This document shows positions 53,471 through 60,577 of a DNA stretch of 60,577 nt, piece after piece. The DNA comes from an uncultured Thermomicrobiales bacterium (GTDB taxonomy: Bacteria; Chloroflexota; Chloroflexia; Thermomicrobiales; UBA6265). The position numbers and the translations under genes are program-made. Within the stretch, counting starts at the first letter, position 1. Each line of letters starts with the position of its first letter. A model generated the notes under the pieces. It was not told the DNA's origin, searched no databases, and worked only from the letters and a program-made list of their open reading frames with translations. The stretch covers positions 1 through 60,577 of the forward strand of contig CADCWF010000296.1 in the NCBI GenBank assembly GCA_902806345.1. Direction: 5' to 3'.

Positions 53471-54655
53471 ATGACCCCCACCGCCGAAACCACCGACGTC
53501 TTCTGGTTCATCCCGACCCACGGCGACGGCCGCTACCTCGGCGCGGCAGAGGCCGGCCGCAGCACGAGCCTGGCCTACATGCGGCAGATCGCCCAGGCCG
53601 CCGACGACCTCGGCTACGGCGGCGTCCTGCTGCCGACCGGCGCCTCCTGCGAGGACGCCTGGCTGGTCGCCTCCGCCCTGATCCCCGCCACCAGGCGGCT
53701 GAAGTTCCTGGTCGCGATCCGGCCGGGGTTGATGTCGCCGACGCTGGCCGCCCGAATGACCGCCACGTTCGACCGCCTCTCGGAGGGGCGGCTCCTGATC
53801 AACGTCGTCACCGGCGGCGACCCGGTCGAGCTGGCTGCCGACGGCCTCCACCTCGACCACGACACCCGCTACGACCTGACCGACGAGTTCCTCTCCGTAT
53901 GGCGGCAGGTGCTGGCCGGCGAGACGGTCACCCTCCACGGCGAGCACCTGACCATCGACGGCGCCCGGATGCTGATCCCCGGCGTCCAGAAGCCCCACCC
54001 GCCGCTCTACTTCGGCGGCTCCTCGCCGGCGGCCCAGGCCGTCGCCGCCCGCCACGTCGACCTCTACCTGACCTGGGGCGAGCCGCCGGCCCTCGTCGCC
54101 GAAAAGATCGCCAGCGTCCGCGCCCGCGCCGAGGAGGAGGGGCGGCAGATGCGCTTCGGCCTCCGCCTCCACGTGATCGTCCGCGAGACGGAGGGCGAGG
54201 CCTGGGAGGACGCCGAGCGGCTGATCTCCCGGCTCGACGAGGCGACCGTCGCCCGCGCCCAGGCCGTCTTCGCCCGGATGGACTCCCATGGCCAGGCGCG
54301 GATGCGGCGCCTTCACGGCGGCAGCCGCGAGCAACTGGAGATCAGCCCGAACCTGTGGGCCGGCGTCGGCCTGGTCCGCGGCGGCGCCGGCACCGCCCTC
54401 GTCGGCGACCCGGAGACGGTCGAGGCCCGGATGCGGGAGTACATGGACCTCGGGATCGACACGTTCATCCTCAGCGGCTACCCCCACCTGGAGGAGGCCT
54501 ACCGCTTCGCCGAGCTGATGTTCCCCCGCCTCGGCGTCGTCCCGGCCGGGGTCGGCGAGGCCACCGACGCCTTCTCGACCGTCTTCGGCACCGGCCGCGG
54601 CGAGTTCGTCGGGCACCTGGAGCGGCCGTTGGCGGGCGCCCGGGTGGCGGGCTGA
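53471..54655 (+). CDS. ssuD: FMNH2-dependent alkanesulfonate monooxygenase, 394 aa
   Basis: Splits alkanesulfonates to aldehyde and sulfite with reduced FMN and oxygen. LLM TIM barrel with the SsuD-type features: [14 protein letters not shown] at the start, [14 protein letters not shown] (active-site Cys), [33 protein letters not shown], and [10 protein letters not shown]. The C-terminus contains the [15 protein letters not shown] segment. A little longer than E. coli SsuD. ATG at 53471 with GAAGGAG upstream. Reaction is inferred from family and operon. Confidence 0.94.
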   Translation: MTPTAETTDVFWFIPTHGDGRYLGAAEAGRSTSLAYMRQIAQAADDLGYGGVLLPTGASCEDAWLVASALIPATRRLKFLVAIRPGLMSPTLAARMTATFDRLSEGRLLINVVTGGDPVELAADGLHLDHDTRYDLTDEFLSVWRQVLAGETVTLHGEHLTIDGARMLIPGVQKPHPPLYFGGSSPAAQAVAARHVDLYLTWGEPPALVAEKIASVRARAEEEGRQMRFGLRLHVIVRETEGEAWEDAERLISRLDEATVARAQAVFARMDSHGQARMRRLHGGSREQLEISPNLWAGVGLVRGGAGTALVGDPETVEARMREYMDLGIDTFILSGYPHLEEAYRFAELMFPRLGVVPAGVGEATDAFSTVFGTGRGEFVGHLERPLAGARVAG

Positions 54656-54658
54656 TCG

Positions 54659-55465
54659 ATGGCGACCCTGCGCCTTTCCCCCTCCCCCGCTCGGCCGACC
54701 GACCCCGCCGCCACACTGGTGCCGTGGTTGGTGCCGGCGCTGGTCCTCCTGCTCTGGCAGGTGCTCGCGGCGAACGAGATCATCCCGCCCCGGATGCTGC
54801 CCGCCCCGCTCGCGGTCGGCCAGGCGGCGGCCGAGATGGCGGCCGAGGGCAAGCTGGTGCCGCACGTGCTGGCCAGCGCCCAGCGGGCCCTGCTGGGGTT
54901 CGCCATCGGCGGCGGTCTCGGCTTCCTGCTCGGTCTGGCCAACGGCTCCTTCGCCTGGAGCGGCCGCCTCCTCGACTCCAGCATGCAGATGCTGCGGACG
55001 ATCCCCCACCTGGCGCTGATCCCGCTGGTCATCCTCTGGTTCGGCATCGGCGAGACGGCGCGCGTCTTCCTGGTCGCCCTGGGGGTCCTCTTCCCGGTCT
55101 ACCTGAACACCTACCACGGGGTCCGCACCGTCGACGCCGGGCTGCTGGAGATGGCTCGCAACTACGGCCTCTCCCGCTGGCAGACCTTTCGCCAGGTGAT
55201 CCTGCCGGGGGCGCTGCCCTCGATCCTGGTCGGGGTCCGCTACGCGCTGGGGATCATGTGGCTGACGCTGATCGTGGCCGAGACGATCGCCGCCTCGTCC
55301 GGCATCGGCAAGGTGACGATGGACGCCCGCGAGTTCCTCCAGACCGACGTCCTGGTCTTCGGCATCCTCCTCTACGCCGGCCTCGGCAAGCTCGCCGATG
55401 TCGCCGCAAAGGGACTGGAGAAGCGGCTGCTGGCTTGGCACCCGAGCTACGTCCGGGCACGGTGA
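54659..55465 (+). CDS. ssuC: Aliphatic sulfonate ABC transporter permease, 268 aa
   Basis: BPD_transp_1 permease with about six membrane segments. [12 protein letters not shown]-type N-terminal loop, [22 protein letters not shown], and the EAA coupling loop [19 protein letters not shown] are typical of SsuC/TauC. ATG 3 bp after the ssuD stop, so translation is coupled. Ends at 55465, with 71 bp to ssuB. Confidence 0.95.
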   Translation: MATLRLSPSPARPTDPAATLVPWLVPALVLLLWQVLAANEIIPPRMLPAPLAVGQAAAEMAAEGKLVPHVLASAQRALLGFAIGGGLGFLLGLANGSFAWSGRLLDSSMQMLRTIPHLALIPLVILWFGIGETARVFLVALGVLFPVYLNTYHGVRTVDAGLLEMARNYGLSRWQTFRQVILPGALPSILVGVRYALGIMWLTLIVAETIAASSGIGKVTMDAREFLQTDVLVFGILLYAGLGKLADVAAKGLEKRLLAWHPSYVRAR

Positions 55466-55536
55466 GAGTTTTCCGGTCTGTGTCGGCGAACCTGCATGCC
55501 GAAGATCAACCCATCCGACGAAAGGAGACGTCCCCC

Positions 55537-56382
55537 ATGGCCCCCATGGCCCTCGCCGCTCCCCCCCGCCCTGACGCCCCTACCCCCGCCTCCGCAACCC
55601 CGGCCGCCGCCCGCGGCGTCGCCGTGGCAGCCCGCGGCGTCGCCAAGGCGTTCGGTCAGCGCGGCGTCCTCCGGGCGCTCGACCTGGCCGCCGCCCCCGG
55701 GGAGTTCGTCGCCATCGTCGGCCGCTCCGGCTGCGGCAAGTCGACCGTGCTGCGGCTGCTCTCCGGGCTGGAGGGGGCCGACGCCGGGACGCTGACGATC
55801 GACGGCGCGGCCCCTTTCTCCGGCAACCCGCTGGCCCGGATGATGTTCCAGGACGCCCGCCTGCTGCCCTGGCGGTCGGCGGCAGAGAACGTCGCCCTGG
55901 CGGTCGGCGGCGACCGCGCGCGGGCCGCCGCGGCGCTGGCCGAGGTCGGCCTCGGCGACCGCGGTGGCGACTGGCCGGGCGTCCTCTCCGGCGGCCAGAA
56001 GCAGCGGGTGGCGCTGGCCCGCGCCCTCGTCGCCCAGCCCCGCCTGCTGCTCCTCGACGAGCCGCTGGGCGCCCTCGACGCGCTGACCCGGATCGAGATG
56101 CAGGGCCTGATCGAGCGGGTCTGGACGGAGCACGGCTTCACCGCCCTGCTGGTCACCCACGACGTGGCCGAGGCGGTCCGCCTGGCCGACCGCGTCGTCG
56201 TCCTCGACGGCGGCCGGGTCGCCCTCGACCTGGCGGTCGGCCTGCCACGGCCCCGCCACCGCGGCCACCACGTCTTCGGCGAGATCGAGGCGGCGGTGCT
56301 GGACCGGGTGCTCGGCGTCGCCGCCGATCCGGCCGCGCTCCACGAGATCCCCGCCCCCTGCGGACTGGCCCGGACGGCGTAG
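55537..56382 (+). CDS. ssuB: Aliphatic sulfonate ABC transporter ATP-binding protein, 281 aa
   Basis: ATPase of the sulfonate importer. After a 30-residue Ala/Pro-rich lead: [10 protein letters not shown] (Walker A, about 64-73), [18 protein letters not shown] (Q-loop of the SsuB/TauB type), [15 protein letters not shown] (signature), [16 protein letters not shown] (Walker B) and [14 protein letters not shown] (H-loop). ATG at 55537 has AAAGGAGA upstream. Last gene of ssuEADCB. Confidence 0.96.
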   Translation: MAPMALAAPPRPDAPTPASATPAAARGVAVAARGVAKAFGQRGVLRALDLAAAPGEFVAIVGRSGCGKSTVLRLLSGLEGADAGTLTIDGAAPFSGNPLARMMFQDARLLPWRSAAENVALAVGGDRARAAAALAEVGLGDRGGDWPGVLSGGQKQRVALARALVAQPRLLLLDEPLGALDALTRIEMQGLIERVWTEHGFTALLVTHDVAEAVRLADRVVVLDGGRVALDLAVGLPRPRHRGHHVFGEIEAAVLDRVLGVAADPAALHEIPAPCGLARTA

Positions 56383-56431
56383 GCAGCCGCTGATACGAAA
56401 ATCGCTTGAATACTTCTGCTTCCGGGTCGGC

Positions 56432-56510
56432 CAGAGCCCCCTCTCTGCTCGGGGACCCGCGCATCGGGCCGGGTACCCGCGGAGCGGGTGGCGGTTGGGG
56501 GTGAGGGCGG
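56432..56510. repeat. Degenerate palindromic repeat, family B
   Basis: GAGCCCCCTCTCTGCTCGGG, inner CGGGTACCCGCGGAGCGGG and GGTTGGGGGTGAGGGCGG. It is flanked by ATACGAAAAT (56393) and, inverted, ATTTCGTAT (56540), so the unit may be larger. Fills the gap between ssuB and the rhodanese gene; probable terminator of ssu. Confidence 0.55.
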
Positions 56511-56660
56511 GCCGTTCGGTACCGTAGTTGTTTACCCGTATTTCGTATGAGAGACCGCGAACGGCGGCTGTCCCTGCCTCCGGCGCGGCGCGGCGCTCCG
56601 TGCCGGAGGCCCCGTCTCGAGACACCCTCCCGATCGAGCCGTCCGCCGAGGAGCAACCCG

Positions 56661-57029
56661 ATGAACGACCGGCGCCAGAGCGACCGCCTGGTGAGTCCCG
56701 ATCGGCTCCATGCCAGACTGGGGTCCGAACCGCCACAGGTGGTCGATGTCCGGAGCGCGGCCGAGTTCGCCGCCGACCACCTGCCCGACGCCGTCCACAT
56801 CCCGCTGGACGAGCTGCCGGCCCGCCTGGGCGAGCTGTCAGCGGGGCAGTCCGTCGTCACCTACTGAGCGATGGGTCACCCCGGTGCATCCCGCAGCGAG
56901 CGGGCCGCCGCGCTGCTCCGTGCGAGCGGCTTCGACGCCAACGCCCTCGCGGGCGGCCTCCCGGCCTGGGAGGCCGCGGGATTGCCGATGGCTCGGGAGG
57001 AGGCCGAGGCCCGCACCGCCGATGGGTGA
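56661..57029 (+). CDS. Rhodanese-domain protein with in-frame UGA at the catalytic Cys position, 122 codons
   Basis: Sulfurtransferase of the rhodanese fold. Residues 1-68 run from MNDRRQSDRL through VVDVRSAAEFAADHLPDAVHIPLDEL to SAGQSVVTY. Codon 69 (56865-56867) is TGA, exactly where relatives have the active-site Cys (VVTYCxMxHPGxSRxERAA). The same frame then continues intact: AMGHPGASRSERAAALLRASG, ALAGGLPAWEAAGLP, stop at 57027. Either selenocysteine, a nonsense mutation (TGC or TGT to TGA), or a base error. A short stem (GATG/CATC and CAC/GTG with a GGT bulge, 56870-56890) follows; its loop is closer to UGA than in standard bacterial SECIS. ATG has GAGGAG 7 nt upstream. Confidence 0.65.
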
Positions 57030-57056
57030 CGAGGAGGGCGTGGTCGGCTGCCGACG

Positions 57057-58283
57057 CTACCGCGCTCCCTGCCAGAGCACCAGACCGACCGCGGCGGCGG
57101 CAAGCACAAGGAGGGGCTCCGGCACCTTGAACCGCCAGAGCACGGCCAGGCTGCCGAGGGCGATCGCGGCCGTCGGCAGGTCGTAGATCGCCCGGCCGGC
57201 GAGGACGACCACCGCCCCGGCGATCGCCCCGCTCGCCGCCGCCGTCGCCCCGTCCGAAAAGGCGCGGAGCTGGGCGTTGTGGCGGTGGCGGACGAACCAC
57301 GGCGCGGGGACCACCGTCAGCACCCAGACCGGCAGGAAGATGCCGATCGCGGCCAGGGTCGCGCCCGGCAACCCGGCGACGAGGAACCCGATGAAGGCGA
57401 CCGTGATGACGACCGGCCCCGGGGTGATCATCGCCACCGCGACCGCGTCGAGGAACTGCTGCTCGGTCAGCCAGCCGTACCCTTCGACGACGCCTTGCTG
57501 GAGGAAGGGGACGATCGCCAGGCCGCTGCCGAAGACGAAGGAGCCGGCCTTGGCGAAGAAGAGCAGGATCTCCCAGAGGACGTTCGTGCCGGCCTGGGCG
57601 GCGACGAGCAGCGGGAGGACGAGCACGGCGGGGCTCAGCCCGAGGAACGGCAGGCGGGTCTTGAGCCAGCGCGGCGGCGCCTTGACCACCAGCACGACGA
57701 GCCCGGCGAGGAGGAAGAACTCGGCCAGCTCGGCCTGGGCGAGCGCGGTGACGACGAACAGCAGCGCGAAGACCCCCCACAGCAGGGGGTCGCGCCCGTT
57801 GACCTTGCGGGCCAGTTTGTAGGCGGCGATCGCGATGATCCCGATGACGGCGGCCGAGACGCCGTAGAAGGCGGCCTGCATCCACCAGAGACCGTCGTAG
57901 GCGACGTAGACCGCCGAGACCGCGAGCACCATCAGGAACGAGGGGAGGACGAAGGCGATCCCGGCCAGGGTGGCGCCGAGGACGCCGTGGGCGAAGTAGC
58001 CGATCGCGATCGCGAGCTGGGCGGCGAGCGGCCCCGGCATGATCTGGGCGAGGGCGAGCCCGAGCTTGTACTCCTCGTCGTCGATCCAGCGGCGGCGCTC
58101 GACGAGGTCGCGCTGCATGTAGCCGACGAGGGCAACCGGGCCGCCGAAGCCGACCGTGCCGAGCCGGAGGAAGTAGGCGACGAAGGGCCAGAGGCCGACG
58201 GCGGCCACCGGGCGTGACGCCAGGTTCTCCGCTTCGACGGTCGCTCCCCCGTCGGCGGTTGCGCTCTGGGCGCGGGTAGTCAC
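57057..58283 (-). CDS. chrA: ChrA family chromate/anion transporter, 408 aa
   Basis: Membrane transporter with two homologous CHR domains: first LRLGTVGFGGPVALVGYM (about 42-59) and second AKAGSFVFGSGLAIVPFL (about 240-257), each followed by a QIMPGPLA / MITPGPVV loop. About ten membrane segments. Known members export chromate and are often tied to sulfate status. GTG start at 58283 overlaps the TGA of the upstream phosphatase gene (GTGA). Starts upstream of this would read through the phosphatase gene and are unlikely. Confidence 0.92.
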   Translation of the reverse strand: MTTRAQSATADGGATVEAENLASRPVAAVGLWPFVAYFLRLGTVGFGGPVALVGYMQRDLVERRRWIDDEEYKLGLALAQIMPGPLAAQLAIAIGYFAHGVLGATLAGIAFVLPSFLMVLAVSAVYVAYDGLWWMQAAFYGVSAAVIGIIAIAAYKLARKVNGRDPLLWGVFALLFVVTALAQAELAEFFLLAGLVVLVVKAPPRWLKTRLPFLGLSPAVLVLPLLVAAQAGTNVLWEILLFFAKAGSFVFGSGLAIVPFLQQGVVEGYGWLTEQQFLDAVAVAMITPGPVVITVAFIGFLVAGLPGATLAAIGIFLPVWVLTVVPAPWFVRHRHNAQLRAFSDGATAAASGAIAGAVVVLAGRAIYDLPTAAIALGSLAVLWRFKVPEPLLVLAAAAVGLVLWQGAR

Positions 58284-58693
58284 GCCCCCGCGTTCCGTCG
58301 GAGGTCGTCGACCAAGCCTTCGACGTGGCGGCGGATCGCGGCCCGCGCCGCGGCGAGGTCGGCGCTCGCCGGTGGCACGTCGTCCCACCGGTCGATCGCG
58401 CCCCCCGAAGGCAGGAGCGTTCCCGGATCGCAGCCGAGCGAGACAACGCGGGAAGCCGAGGCCAGATCGGCGGCGGTCACCCGCCGCGGGCGGTGCGCCG
58501 AGACATCCACGCCCTCCGCGGCCAGCACCGCGACGACGGCCGCCGAGGGCGCGGCGGCCGGGTCCGTGCCGGCGGTGGCGGCCCGGAGCGGCAGACCCCG
58601 CTCGCGGGCGAGGCGGTCGAACTCGGCGGCGGCGAGCAGGCTCTTGGCCGCGTTGTGCGGGCAGAGGAAGAGGACGGTCCCCGTCGTCGACAC
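58280..58693 (-). CDS. Low-molecular-weight phosphatase / ArsC-like protein, 137 aa
   Basis: LMW-PTP fold as in thioredoxin-coupled arsenate reductase. The P-loop reads C11-PHNAA-K17-S, so the anion-binding Arg of CX5R is Lys, and the resolving cysteines of ArsC are not clear (only one further Cys, in SLGCDPGTLLP). That makes plain arsenate reduction doubtful; phosphatase or anion binding is possible. Its stop overlaps the chrA start, so the pair is co-translated. It is convergent with the rhodanese gene through chrA and divergent from the YqeB-like remnant. Confidence 0.82.
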   Translation of the reverse strand: MSTTGTVLFLCPHNAAKSLLAAAEFDRLARERGLPLRAATAGTDPAAAPSAAVVAVLAAEGVDVSAHRPRRVTAADLASASRVVSLGCDPGTLLPSGGAIDRWDDVPPASADLAAARAAIRRHVEGLVDDLRRNAGA

Positions 58694-58751
58694 CGAGCCA
58701 CGCTCCCTTCACGGTTCGCCTCGCACCGGGTCCGCACACCGGCAGCACGAT

Positions 58752-58775
58752 TCGGTCCAGTATGATAGTGGACAA
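58752..58775 (+). promoter_or_regulatory. Third copy of the sulfur-region operator
   Basis: CGGTCCA (58753-58759), 9 bp, TGGACAA (58769-58775). The possible -10 TATGAT (58761-58766) lies in the spacer. The left half-site keeps only GTCCA. Located 23 bp before the GTG of the YqeB-like gene. Confidence 0.55.
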
Positions 58776-58797
58776 AGAAGACATCGGGGAGGGCACC

Positions 58798-59787
58798 GTG
58801 CGCGTCGTGGCGCGGGGGCTGGGGGATGTCGGGTCGGCGATGGCCCACCGGCCGTTCGGCGCCGGCCACGCGGTCGTCCTGCACGACGGGCCGCGGCCTC
58901 GCGACAACCTGGCGGCGGACGGCATTCGTCGACGCGGTCGTCGACGGGCAGGCCGAGCTCGCGGGGGTGCGGACCGTCCGGGTCAACGACCCGGAGGCGG
59001 TGCGCTCGGTCATCGCGGCCGGTACCGCCGTGCCAGTGGCCCCTCACGGGTAGCGCGGCACTCCTGGCGTTGGTCCGGCCGGACGTGCTGGTCGACGCCC
59101 GGATGCCCAAGCGGGCGGAGCCGGAGGACGGGCGCGCTCTGGCCGCCAGTGATGGTCGGCCTCGGTCCGGGCTTCGTCGCGGACGGCAATGTCGACATCG
59201 CCGTCGAGACGGGATGGGACGCCTTGGGCGGGATCGTCCGCACCGGGCCGACGCGGCCGTTGGCCGGGGAGCTACGGCCGATCAGCGGCGTCGCCCACGA
59301 CCGCAACGTCCAGGCCCCGGTCGCCGGGATCGTTCGCACCCGGCGGGACGCGGGCGAGCCGGTGCGGGCCAGCGACGGGGTCGCCCGCACCGGCGAGACG
59401 CCCCTCTCGGCCCCGGTCGCCCGCATCCTGGGCGCGATCGTCCGCGACGGGGTGCTTGTGGAGGCGGGAGCCAAGGTGGTCGAGGTCGCCCCCCGCGGCG
59501 CGGCGGAGGTGGCGGGGATCGGCGAGCGGCCGGGCCGGATCGCCGCCGGCGTGCCGGCGGTCGCGCGCGCGTTTGGAGGCGACCGCGGCGGGGCACCGAC
59601 GGTGAACGGTTCCCCGCTGGGAGCTTGCCCCCGGCCCACGGGTGGCTCGGCCCCGCAACGGGATACGCCAGGGATCGGCCAGGCACCCTGGCGAGGCACC
59701 GACCTTTGGGGGGGAGGTCGGGGCGATCGCTCGTGTCCGGACATGCGCCCGCCGCAAGGCCTTGCCAACCCGGCCGAGGGCTGGTAG
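58798..59787 (+). pseudogene. Frameshifted YqeB-like (EF2563, selenium-dependent molybdenum hydroxylase accessory) gene
   Basis: The family is linked to selenium-dependent molybdenum hydroxylases. GTG at 58798 has GGGGAGG upstream and opens VRVVARGLGDVGSAMAHRPF. Homology then shifts frame near 58915 (AFVDAVVDGQAELAGV), again near 59045 (ALLALVRPDVLVDARMPKRA), and back near 59150 (MVGLGPGFVADGNVDIAVET, VYAPVAG-like QAPVAGIVRTRRD, GTKVVEV-like GAKVVEVAPRG). Family homology ends near 59560. Three shifts make it non-functional unless the assembly is poor here. Confidence 0.7.
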
Positions 59788-59826
59788 AGTCCGGTTGTCC
59801 ACAAAAACAGTGGAATTAACGGACAA
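59762..59826 (+). promoter_or_regulatory. Promoter and operator of the sulfate-type binding protein gene
   Basis: A candidate -35 TTGCCA (59762-59767), 16 bp, -10 TAGAGT (59784-59789). TTGTCCA at 59795-59801, then after 9 bp the weak inverted half-site TGGAATT (59811-59817), and after another 9-bp step CGGACAA (59820-59826). The layout mirrors the ssu promoter: there the extra half-site is on the left, here on the right. Confidence 0.65.
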
Positions 59827-59853
59827 AGTCGGGTTAGTCGGGAAGGGGAACAG

Positions 59854-60577
59854 ATGCGCTCGCTCGCCACCACGCCCGCCGCGGCCACCGCCTCGCGGCG
59901 TTCGGTCCTCCGGTTCGCCGCCCTTGGCGCGGCGTCCGTCTCTGCCGCCGGCCTCGGCCTCGCCGCGCCCCGCCGCGCCGCGGCCCAAGACGTCACCCTC
60001 ACCCTCGTCGCCTACTCCACCCCGCGCGAGGCGTACGAGGCGATCATCCCCCTCTTCCAGGCCAGCGAGGGCGGGGCGGGGGTCACTTTCGACCAGTCCT
60101 ACGGCGCCTCCGGCGACCAGTCCCGCGCCGTCGAGGCGGGGCTGCCGGCCGACATCGTCGCCCTTTCGCTGGAGCCCGACGTCACCCGCCTGATCGAGCC
60201 CGGGCTGATCGCCGAGGACTGGAACGCCGGCGAGCACAAGGGGATGGTGACCGACTCCGTCGTCGCCCTCGCCGTCCGCCCCGGCAACCCAAAGGGGATC
60301 GCCGGCTGGGACGACCTCCAGCGCGATGACGTCCAGACGATCACCCCCAACCCGCTCACCTCCGGCGGCGCCCGCTGGAACGTGATGGCCGCCTGGGGCG
60401 CCCAGCTCGAGCAGGGCAAAACCGAGGACGATGCCAAGGCGTATCTGCGCGGTCTCTTCCAACGGGTGCCGGTCCAGGACAAGAGCGCCCGCGAGAGCTT
60501 GCAGACCTTCATCGGCGGTCTCGGCGACGTCCTTCTCGGCTACGAGAACGAGTTCCTCCTGGCGCAGGCCAACGGCG
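59854..60577 (+). CDS. Sulfate-type ABC transporter substrate-binding protein (partial, cut by window end)
   Basis: Binding protein of the Sbp/CysP family for sulfate or thiosulfate. Twin-arginine signal SRRSVLRFAALGAASVSAAG (residues 14-33). Mature part: LTLVAYSTPREAYEAIIPLF, the anion-loop YGASGDQSRAVEAGLPADIV, LALSLEPDV-type strand, and PNPLTSGGARWNVMAAWGAQ, all family hallmarks. ATG at 59854 has GGAAGGGG upstream. Permease and ATPase genes are expected past the window edge. Confidence 0.93.
   Translation, partial: MRSLATTPAAATASRRSVLRFAALGAASVSAAGLGLAAPRRAAAQDVTLTLVAYSTPREAYEAIIPLFQASEGGAGVTFDQSYGASGDQSRAVEAGLPADIVALSLEPDVTRLIEPGLIAEDWNAGEHKGMVTDSVVALAVRPGNPKGIAGWDDLQRDDVQTITPNPLTSGGARWNVMAAWGAQLEQGKTEDDAKAYLRGLFQRVPVQDKSARESLQTFIGGLGDVLLGYENEFLLAQANG

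Noticed and set aside
56865-56915. A canonical bacterial SECIS hairpin after the rhodanese UGA
   Set aside because: A stem can be drawn, but its loop lies about 13 nt from UGA and is C-rich, so I list it only as weak support.
1-60577. rRNA, tRNA, CRISPR arrays
   Set aside because: I looked for cloverleaf-type sequences with GGTTCGAATCC-like arms and for regularly spaced repeats and found none that hold up.

Overview
The window is a GC-rich (about 70%), gene-dense bacterial segment. The gene content suggests a Chloroflexota bacterium of the Thermomicrobia/Sphaerobacter type: several LLM-class flavin/F420 oxidoreductases, a BMP-type nucleoside transporter, Uma2 nuclease, creatininase-family hydrolase, alpha-type glutamine synthetase, GH4 glycosidases, and ABC substrate-binding proteins exported by twin-arginine signals instead of lipoprotein signals. 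That assignment is inference from gene families; there is no rRNA, tRNA or CRISPR array in the window to confirm it.

Layout. 1-15 kb: a tandem cupredoxin (cut by the window edge), a small ATPase, pterin dehydratase, Uma2, two LLM oxidoreductases, a cupin divergent from a LysR regulator, glnA, two Excalibur-domain paralogs and a TrkA-type potassium channel. 15-28 kb: a BMP/nucleoside ABC operon on the minus strand, preceded by an opine dehydrogenase gene cut in two by a 5.5-kb insertion. The insertion has a 9-bp duplication and carries a VOC protein and a PAS-GGDEF-EAL protein. An OmpR-type response regulator follows. 28-42 kb: a fluoride channel with a leader hairpin, an acid-sugar kinase/SDR/cyclase group, two GH4 glycosidases with an amidohydrolase, and a MalFG-type sugar transporter. 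42-49 kb: cupin and 2-hydroxyacid dehydrogenase facing an Rbs-type sugar ABC operon, then a creatininase-family hydrolase. 49-60.6 kb: a PRC-barrel protein, then a sulfur/oxyanion region: ssuEADCB in the E. coli gene order, a rhodanese with an in-frame UGA at its catalytic cysteine, a ChrA transporter coupled to an ArsC-like phosphatase, a decayed YqeB-like gene, and a sulfate-type binding protein at the right edge.

The strongest new signal is an operator shared by three promoters of the sulfur region: TTGTCCA-N9-TGGACAA, with a third half-site 9 bp away that lies on opposite flanks in the two main promoters. The UGA in the rhodanese (selenocysteine or nonsense) and the precise split of the opine dehydrogenase are the other two. 

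The window also holds an unusual number of broken genes (opine dehydrogenase, lipase-type hydrolase, 3-hydroxyisobutyrate dehydrogenase, YqeB-like, zinc-binding reductase tail, sugar permease tail, two XRE antitoxins) and four families of dispersed palindromic intergenic repeats. Some frameshifts could be assembly errors, but several remnants are truncated at both ends and must be real decay.
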